A stretch of DNA of 11,725 bases from the NCBI GenBank assembly GCA_947167535.1, contig CAMVIL010000014.1, forward strand, positions 1 through 11,725, written 5' to 3'. Of the stretch, positions 7,156 through 11,725 are shown piece by piece; the first letter of the stretch is position 1; each line of letters opens with the position of its first letter. The stretch comes from an uncultured Ruminococcus sp. (lineage in GTDB: Bacteria; Bacillota; Clostridia; Oscillospirales; Ruminococcaceae). The notes under the pieces were generated by a model. That model made no database searches and was not told where the DNA came from. It was given only the letters and a program-made list of their open reading frames with translations. The position numbers and the translations under genes are program-made.

Positions 7156-8030
7156 GTGTATTATTTGTATTTATAACCTTCTTTCTGCAGTGTATGATGG
7201 TGGTCTTCCTTGCAGACCAGCTGTTGACTCGAAAGTTCAATTTTTTTGCGGTCGTGACGGAAATGAGCCTGATCCTTACCGTATTATTTTTCAGATTCAG
7301 CTTTTATCAGGATAGCAGCAACGGCACCATAAGCACTTCTTCGAGAATACTTTCGATATATCTTGTGACGCTGATATCGTTTAAAGACAGCCTTCTCAGA
7401 AAAACACTGGTTTATCTTCTCGGGATACTGGTAGATCTTATCTCAGAGCTGATATCGGTCTGGCTGCCATGGAAGATCCTCGAGAGCGATCTTCCCTACC
7501 CCTATCCCGTCGAGATCGAGCCGCAGCTCATATCTATGGGAAAGGTCATCTGCTTTGACGTCATGTTCATTCTAACGATGATGCTGGTCATAGCTATCAA
7601 AAGAAAAAGCATATCCGAAAACTATTCGCTGCGGCTGGTGGGTGCCATAGGCGCGCTGGGACTGGCACATTTTGCATTTCTGGTGCTCTATTACAGCACT
7701 GCGCGTCTTGAGAACTTTGAGATCAACGACTGGCTGCAGACGATATTCCAGCTTATGCTGTTCTCTATCATGCTGTTTTACTATTTCGGGACGCTGAGGA
7801 TCAGCGCTCTGGAAAAGAGATCCGCCGAGCTTGAAAGCATCAGAGAGGATATAGAGAACGACCGCAGGTATTTCGAGCTTGCTGACAGCAAGTTTGAGGA
7901 AATATCCCGCATCCGCCACGATATACAGAATCAGCTGTCAACAGTCAGACTGATGCTGGATGACGAAAGCAGCCGAAAGGACGCCGAGGAAATTATAAAA
8001 TCATTGGTCGAGCACCTCGATTCAATATGA
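7152..8030 (+). CDS. AgrC-like sensor protein with intact histidine box but no ATPase domain
   Basis: A 292-residue membrane protein. Residues 1-215 hold six or seven hydrophobic helices; about 216-250 look like a coiled-coil linker. The dimerization/phospho-acceptor segment then reads ISRIRHDIQNQLSTVRLML, with H256, D257 and N260 intact. The protein ends at LVEHLDSI, 36 residues after the histidine. The linker aligns with the previous gene without large gaps (RRYFELADSKFEEI against QRYIDLAESKLREI), and LDSI aligns with the LNSI that precedes the ATPase domain there, so the stop falls at the domain boundary. A terminator follows within 20 bases, and no ATPase remnant is seen downstream. The start at 7152 uses the ATGA overlap and AAGGTGG. 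H256 could be phosphorylated by the upstream protein and pass phosphate to D54 of the regulator; this is inference. Confidence 0.88.
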   Translation: MSVLFVFITFFLQCMMVVFLADQLLTRKFNFFAVVTEMSLILTVLFFRFSFYQDSSNGTISTSSRILSIYLVTLISFKDSLLRKTLVYLLGILVDLISELISVWLPWKILESDLPYPYPVEIEPQLISMGKVICFDVMFILTMMLVIAIKRKSISENYSLRLVGAIGALGLAHFAFLVLYYSTARLENFEINDWLQTIFQLMLFSIMLFYYFGTLRISALEKRSAELESIREDIENDRRYFELADSKFEEISRIRHDIQNQLSTVRLMLDDESSRKDAEEIIKSLVEHLDSI

Positions 8031-8047
8031 CCGTAAGATATCAGGAA

Positions 8048-8091
8048 CACCCGTATGTTACCGACAGGCAGCATACGGGTGATTTATTTTT
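8048..8091 (+). terminator. Intrinsic terminator of the two-component operon
   Basis: CACCCGTATG (8048-8057) and CATACGGGTG (8072-8081) make a perfect 10-bp stem with a 14-base loop, followed by ATTTATTTTT. It starts 18 bases past the stop codon at 8030. Confidence 0.88.
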
Positions 8092-8122
8092 GAGCCGAAA
8101 CGGATTGATTCTTCTGTAAATA

Positions 8123-8151
8123 TTGATTTTTTGTAACAGTTTGTTTATAAT
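8123..8151 (+). promoter_or_regulatory. Strong sigma-A promoter upstream of the zinc-ribbon/vWA cluster
   Basis: TTGATT (8123-8128), a 17-bp spacer and a perfect TATAAT (8146-8151). The spacer contains ACAGTTTGT (8136-8144), which fits the general LytTR half-site pattern, but no second copy stands about one or two helical turns away. A 10-bp palindrome CGAACGTTCG (8214-8223) lies in the predicted leader. The transcript would cover the short remnant at 8285 and the gene at 8515. Confidence 0.8.
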
Positions 8152-8284
8152 TATCACAAGGATATTTGTATTTTTTCTCGGATATTGCAGAACCATTGCA
8201 TATTTTGCGGCTCCGAACGTTCGCGGTATCTGAGAAAGGGATCGGATAAACATTAAAAACAATTTCAGGATAGGAGAAATCATC

Positions 8285-8447
8285 ATGAAGAGATCATTAT
8301 TATGTGCGGAGTTATAGTATCGTCTATAAGGAGATCTATGATCTTTATACAGGTCAGATGATAATGAACGATTTTGATGAAGCATTCAATGCCTATAGCC
8401 GTCTGTACATCATAAAGTCAGATACCACTACTATTTACAAGGAATAA
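8285..8447 (+). pseudogene. Short broken gene remnant, or a very short peptide gene
   Basis: A good ribosome site (AGGAGAAATCATC before the ATG) opens a frame of only ten codons, MKRSLLCAEL, ending at TAG 8315. In another frame, open from 8289 to TAA 8445-8447, the translation looks protein-like: SIVYKEIYDLYTGQMIM then NDFDEAFNAYSRLYIIKS. A secretory-looking start followed by a shifted C-terminal piece is what a frameshift or internal deletion in a small secreted-protein gene would leave. The second frame could alternatively start at GTG 8304 (47 residues), but no ribosome site serves it. I do not recognise the family. A working ten-residue peptide behind the strong promoter cannot be excluded. 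Confidence 0.35.
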
Positions 8448-8514
8448 TCCAACAAGACCGAAAAATGATCGGCTGAATGTATCCATACCATATTTTTAAA
8501 AAGGCAGTGATAAA

Positions 8515-9645
8515 ATGAAATGCAGTACTTGCGGATTTGAATACGACGACGATCTGAAAAGATGCCCCGAATGCGGCGAGATCAATAACGGAAGCAATGA
8601 TGCCAACAAGCAGTCGGGAACCAAACCCGTGCGTCTGCTGATGATAGGAGCGGGTATCATACTGTTCAGCTGTTGTACGGCATACGCTATCAGCCGCAGC
8701 GGCAAGCCCGAGACCGACATCGAAAAACCAAGCGCCTCCGCAACGGAGAAGGTGACCTTACATGACGCAGAAACAGTTCCCGAAAGCAATGTTTTTACCG
8801 TGGAAGAAAACGAGCCCGCAGAGCAGGAGCCCGATGCATCAGAGAGCAGCACCGCTATCATCGTAAATGATTCCGACAACAATACCTACACTTTAAACGA
8901 ATACGCGCCTGTAGATCATATCGATTTCAGTGCTATAAAGGACAATGCAGGCAAATTCAAAAACCTGATGGTGCGAGATTCCGAGACGAGCAAATCCAAG
9001 GATATCTCGGAGATACAGGATAATGATGTTATAATAATACCTGCACTGGATGAAGAACGCAATGCGCTGAGGGATCTGATGGACAGTGCGGGCGTATACA
9101 GATTCAAGAACAAGTTCTCCTTCGGCCGCAGAGGCAACAATGCGACCATCTGCTACAGCTCCGACAACAACGGTCCATTTACGAATGCACTTGAATCTCC
9201 CGTATTCTACTATGAGACATACAGCGTAGACGGTCACGGACAGAATATGCAGATGGAATATGATATCGATGTATACAACTCTGACAAGGGCGTTCTGGAA
9301 TATCAGCTCAACTACAATCTGGAAGACGAGTCCCGGGAGATAACTCTCTACAGAGAAGATTTTGACGGAACGGTATACGAGGATCAGAAGTTCCTTGGCG
9401 AGTACACCAATGCGGATGGCATCTATTTTCTGCTGGTACGGAAAGACAGAAGATATGAAGGCTCCGACGGAAGTGCAAAAACATACACGATAGAATTTGA
9501 CGCATATGCAGCGGAAAAGGGAGAGCTTCACACTATCATCGCAGGAAATACGATGGATCTGTTTGAAGTGGAGACGCTGCCCGATCATACAGATATGATA
9601 TCAGAAGATGAATTTAAAACCATACTTGACGGCCTTACAAAATAA
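8515..9645 (+). CDS. Zinc-ribbon membrane protein with extracellular C-terminal domain, function unknown
   Basis: A 376-residue protein. The N-terminus is a zinc ribbon, C3-x2-C6 and C17-x2-C20 (MKCSTCGFEYDDD then RCPECGE), followed by a polar linker and one transmembrane helix at about 41-59. An acidic, low-complexity stretch (about 60-130) leads to a probable beta-rich domain (130-376) with many aromatic and acidic residues that I do not recognise. Positive residues before the helix suggest a cytoplasmic ribbon and an outside domain. It starts a tight cluster, with the vWA gene 14 bp downstream, and shares the exact cysteine spacing with the protein at 10369, so both may be anchors or sensors for the vWA/PP2C pair. 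The ribosome site (AAGG, ten bases before the ATG) is weak. The likely promoter is at 8123-8151. Confidence 0.85.
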   Translation: MKCSTCGFEYDDDLKRCPECGEINNGSNDANKQSGTKPVRLLMIGAGIILFSCCTAYAISRSGKPETDIEKPSASATEKVTLHDAETVPESNVFTVEENEPAEQEPDASESSTAIIVNDSDNNTYTLNEYAPVDHIDFSAIKDNAGKFKNLMVRDSETSKSKDISEIQDNDVIIIPALDEERNALRDLMDSAGVYRFKNKFSFGRRGNNATICYSSDNNGPFTNALESPVFYYETYSVDGHGQNMQMEYDIDVYNSDKGVLEYQLNYNLEDESREITLYREDFDGTVYEDQKFLGEYTNADGIYFLLVRKDRRYEGSDGSAKTYTIEFDAYAAEKGELHTIIAGNTMDLFEVETLPDHTDMISEDEFKTILDGLTK

Positions 9646-9659
9646 CAGGAGGTATACTT

Positions 9660-10352
9660 ATGGCAAAAATATCGCAGATGGGGTTTGACGATACCCCTGT
9701 AAAATACTCGACAGAAAAACACGTCGCCTGCGTTTTTCTGCTTGACACATCGTCGTCGATGAACCGCAACGACGCGATCGGTCAGCTCAATGCAGGTCTG
9801 AAAGCATTCAAGGAACAGACTCTCAGCAGCATGGATACACGCGCAAAAGCCTGCATCGATGTGGCGGTGGTCACATTCGACAACGAGGCAAGGATCGTGC
9901 AGGATTTCACACCCGTTGAGGATATGGATATACGCCCCCTTGAAGCATACGGTCAGACTGCGATGGGTGCAGCTCTTGAGCTCGGCATGGATATGATAAC
10001 ACGTCAGAAGAACGTCTACGGATTTGCGGGCACGCCCTATTTCAGGCCGTGGATATTCTGCATAACCGACGGCGGCCCCAATGATGATTACCGCGACGCT
10101 GCAGAGCGTCTGAAATGGATGGAAGAGAATAAAAAGGTAGTCGCATACTGCGTCGGCGTGGAGCAATTCAGAGTAGATATCATGCAGCAGATATTCTCGC
10201 CCGACAACATTTTCGGACTTAGAAACTGCGACTTCACAGGTCTGTTCAGATTCGTTTCGTCGAGCCTTGCCGCTGTAAGGACAAGCACCGACGAATCCGC
10301 TTCGATAGATGTCGAGGCGCCCGCGACAATGTTCAAGATACCTCTGAACTGA
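9660..10352 (+). CDS. vWA (von Willebrand factor A) domain protein, TerY-like
   Basis: A 230-residue protein that is almost entirely one vWA domain, with no signal peptide or membrane segment, so probably cytosolic. The metal-ion-dependent adhesion site is complete: D29-x-S31-x-S33 in FLLDTSSSM, T100 in GQTAMG, and D137 in FCITDGGP. It should bind Mg2+ or Mn2+ and mediate protein-protein contact. Single-domain vWA proteins beside a PP2C phosphatase are typical of TerY-P-type modules, in which vWA, PP2C and a Ser/Thr kinase work together. The start has an excellent AGGAGGT six bases before the ATG. It lies 14 bp after the first zinc-ribbon gene and 16 bp before the second, so one operon is very likely. 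The partner it contacts is unknown; the two zinc-ribbon proteins and the phosphatase are candidates. Confidence 0.9.
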   Translation: MAKISQMGFDDTPVKYSTEKHVACVFLLDTSSSMNRNDAIGQLNAGLKAFKEQTLSSMDTRAKACIDVAVVTFDNEARIVQDFTPVEDMDIRPLEAYGQTAMGAALELGMDMITRQKNVYGFAGTPYFRPWIFCITDGGPNDDYRDAAERLKWMEENKKVVAYCVGVEQFRVDIMQQIFSPDNIFGLRNCDFTGLFRFVSSSLAAVRTSTDESASIDVEAPATMFKIPLN

Positions 10353-10368
10353 CGGGAGGCGAAAAGTT

Positions 10369-11061
10369 ATGAGATGTAATGGCTGCGGAAAAAAGCTGGA
10401 CGGCGGCGTCACCGTGTGTCCCGTATGCGGAAGAAAGGCGCCCGCACCTGCGCCTGTCAGACCTGTGACCCCGCCGCCTGCGCCCTATACTCCTCCTCCC
10501 GCACCGCCTACTCCGCCCCCTGCTCCCAATACTCCCCCGCCGCAGCTTGCTAAAGGTGCGGCTATCGGGGCTAAGACAGCTGCAGCTGCGGCTGCCGTGA
10601 AAAACGGAGCTTCTATGGCGGTGGGAGCGGTATCGAAAAAGACCAGACTCTCCGAGAAGACAGTCGCCGTGGCGGCGGGTGTGATACTCGCGGTCATCGT
10701 GATAGTTTGCGTGGTGCTTGCAAATTCCAACAAGACCAAGATAATCGGCAAATGGGAGATAACTGAGGTCGAATACGGCAGCGGGACCTCTCAGGTGCCC
10801 GGTGCTGATGAGGAATGTCTGTTTGAATTCAAGAAGGACGGAACGCTTCAGATAACGGAAAACGGCGAGGCCGTAAGCGTCTTCTATAAAGTAGACGGGA
10901 ATGTGGTCATACTGTCATACACCACCCAGGATCCCAGCTTGCACCTCACGAAGGACAGAACAGAGAGGCTCGGGATAGAAAAGCTGACTTTGACAAAACT
11001 GATACTGGTCTCTGCCAAGAACGGTGATTCGGGCAGGATCATAATGAAAAAAAAGCTCTGA
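10369..11061 (+). CDS. Zinc-ribbon membrane protein with proline-rich linker and lipocalin-like C-terminus
   Basis: A 230-residue protein. The zinc ribbon at 1-23 (MRCNGCGKKLDGG then CPVCGRK) uses C3, C6, C17 and C20, the same spacing as in the protein at 8515. A proline-rich linker with 3.5 heptads follows (34-58), then an alanine-rich stretch (61-90), one transmembrane helix (about 99-118) and a C-terminal domain that begins IIGKWEITEVEYGSG and contains LFEFKKDGTLQITENGE, the pattern of small lipocalin-like (DUF5640-like) beta-barrel domains. Topology is inferred as ribbon inside, barrel outside. GGGAGG stands nine bases before the ATG. It lies 16 bp after the vWA gene and 32 bp before the phosphatase. 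A role as membrane sensor or scaffold for the module is plausible but not shown. Confidence 0.87.
   Translation: MRCNGCGKKLDGGVTVCPVCGRKAPAPAPVRPVTPPPAPYTPPPAPPTPPPAPNTPPPQLAKGAAIGAKTAAAAAAVKNGASMAVGAVSKKTRLSEKTVAVAAGVILAVIVIVCVVLANSNKTKIIGKWEITEVEYGSGTSQVPGADEECLFEFKKDGTLQITENGEAVSVFYKVDGNVVILSYTTQDPSLHLTKDRTERLGIEKLTLTKLILVSAKNGDSGRIIMKKKL
10468..10542 (+). repeat. 21-bp in-frame repeat encoding TPPPAPx heptads
   Basis: Residues 34-58 of the zinc-ribbon protein read TPPPAPY, TPPPAPP, TPPPAPN and TPPP: three and a half copies of a 21-bp unit with synonymous differences between copies. It makes an extended, flexible spacer between the zinc ribbon and the membrane helix, and its copy number may vary between strains. 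Confidence 0.75.
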
Positions 11062-11093
11062 AAATACGCAATATTTGAATCGGAGAGATCACA

Positions 11094-11725
11094 ATGATAG
11101 GTTATTACAGTGTCTCTGCCATAGGCACAGATCATCTCGACAAGCCTGACGGAGTATGTCAGGACTGGTCGGACGTAGTTCAGCTTGACAACGGATATAC
11201 CGTCGCTGTTATCGCCGACGGTCTGGGCAGTGCCTCGAGATCGGATATCGGTGCAAAAACAGCGGTCAGGGCGGTGCTGGCATATACCGCAAAGAATATC
11301 GGCAGCAGGCAGAGCGACGAGCATTATATCGGGCTGCTGGAAAAGGCGTATATGTACGCCTACAACAGTGTGATACAGGCAGCCGAGGATCTGGGCGAGA
11401 AGCCGAACGAATTAAACACCACTCTTGCAGCGGCGATCTACGACGGCAGCACCCTCTATTACGGTCAGTGCGGCGACGGCGGTATCATCGCGCTCACATA
11501 CGAGGGAGAGTACGTCTGCGTCACCAGCGTCAAGAAGGGGGAAGCCTTCAACGAGACCTTCCCGCTGCTGGGCGGAAGAGCCAACTGGAGCTTCGGAAAG
11601 TACGGGGGCAGGGTCTGCGCCGTAACGATGATGACAGACGGCATCTTTGATATCGTATGCCACCCGCTCCTTGCCTCACAGCAGCAGAAGATCAACATAC
11701 CCTTTATCCGCCGCTTCATGGACAG
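11094..11725 (+). CDS. PP2C-type Ser/Thr protein phosphatase (3' end outside window)
   Basis: The frame is open from ATG 11094 to the right edge, 210 complete codons. It begins MIGYYSVSAIGTDHLDKPDG and shows the PP2C (PPM) metal-binding pattern: D24 in CQDWSD, D42-G43 in VIADGLGSASRSDIGA, D128 in YGQCGDGGII and D182 in MMTDGIFDIV. The family needs two metal ions (Mn2+ or Mg2+) to remove phosphate from Ser/Thr. No membrane segment is seen, so it is probably cytosolic. GGAGA stands before the ATG. It is the fourth gene of the cluster, and the pairing with a vWA protein suggests that a Ser/Thr protein kinase follows outside the window. The last conserved aspartate motif of the family lies beyond the edge and cannot be checked. 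Confidence 0.9.
   Translation, partial: MIGYYSVSAIGTDHLDKPDGVCQDWSDVVQLDNGYTVAVIADGLGSASRSDIGAKTAVRAVLAYTAKNIGSRQSDEHYIGLLEKAYMYAYNSVIQAAEDLGEKPNELNTTLAAAIYDGSTLYYGQCGDGGIIALTYEGEYVCVTSVKKGEAFNETFPLLGGRANWSFGKYGGRVCAVTMMTDGIFDIVCHPLLASQQQKINIPFIRRFMD

Noticed and set aside
8328..8361. ATG at 8338 with AAGGAG just upstream
   Set aside because: The frame ends after seven codons and nothing suggests a product; it lies inside the protein-like stretch of the remnant in another frame.
8893..10412. Leftward frames 8893-9588 and 9585-10412
   Set aside because: Antisense to the zinc-ribbon and vWA genes. No ribosome sites or recognisable domains were found.

Overview
The window looks like chromosomal DNA from a Gram-positive gut or rumen clostridium of the Ruminococcus/Oscillospiraceae type. 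That placement is an inference from gene style: a DUF378 membrane peptide, an AgrC/LytTR-type two-component system, zinc-ribbon membrane proteins next to a vWA/PP2C pair, strong Shine-Dalgarno sites, consensus sigma-A promoters, and GC-rich genes with hairpin-rich spacers. No rRNA, tRNA, CRISPR array, transposase or integrase was seen.

Left part (1-3700): a leftward unit of a sugar-phosphate nucleotidyltransferase (1785-2711), with a near-consensus promoter at 2763-2791, followed after 58 bp by a glutamine-hydrolysing asparagine synthetase that runs off the left edge. Bases 2712-3460 hold no credible gene. They carry a dense set of inverted repeats, one of which (3256-3361) is placed and shaped like a leftward terminator for the small DUF378 gene at 3461-3670.

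Middle (3786-5044): a single rightward gene for a PLP-dependent cysteine desulfurase-family enzyme. It has its own promoter, a TTG start and a clear terminator.

Signalling operon (5085-8091): promoter, LytTR response regulator, AgrC-like sensor with an ATPase domain, and a second AgrC-like sensor, joined by two ATGA overlaps and closed by a terminator. The two sensors have complementary defects. The first keeps the ATP-binding domain, but its H-D-x-x-N phospho-acceptor box is eroded to K-A-x-x-S. The second keeps an intact H-D-x-x-N box but stops where the ATP-binding domain should begin. They may work as one kinase split over two subunits. This is the most notable feature of the window.

Right part (8092-11725): a 420-bp spacer with a strong promoter and a likely gene remnant, then a tight rightward cluster: zinc-ribbon/membrane protein, vWA MIDAS protein, second zinc-ribbon/membrane protein with a lipocalin-like tail, and a PP2C-type phosphatase cut by the right edge. 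This resembles the vWA-PP2C-kinase phospho-signalling modules (TerY-P type). The expected Ser/Thr kinase, if present, would lie beyond the window.
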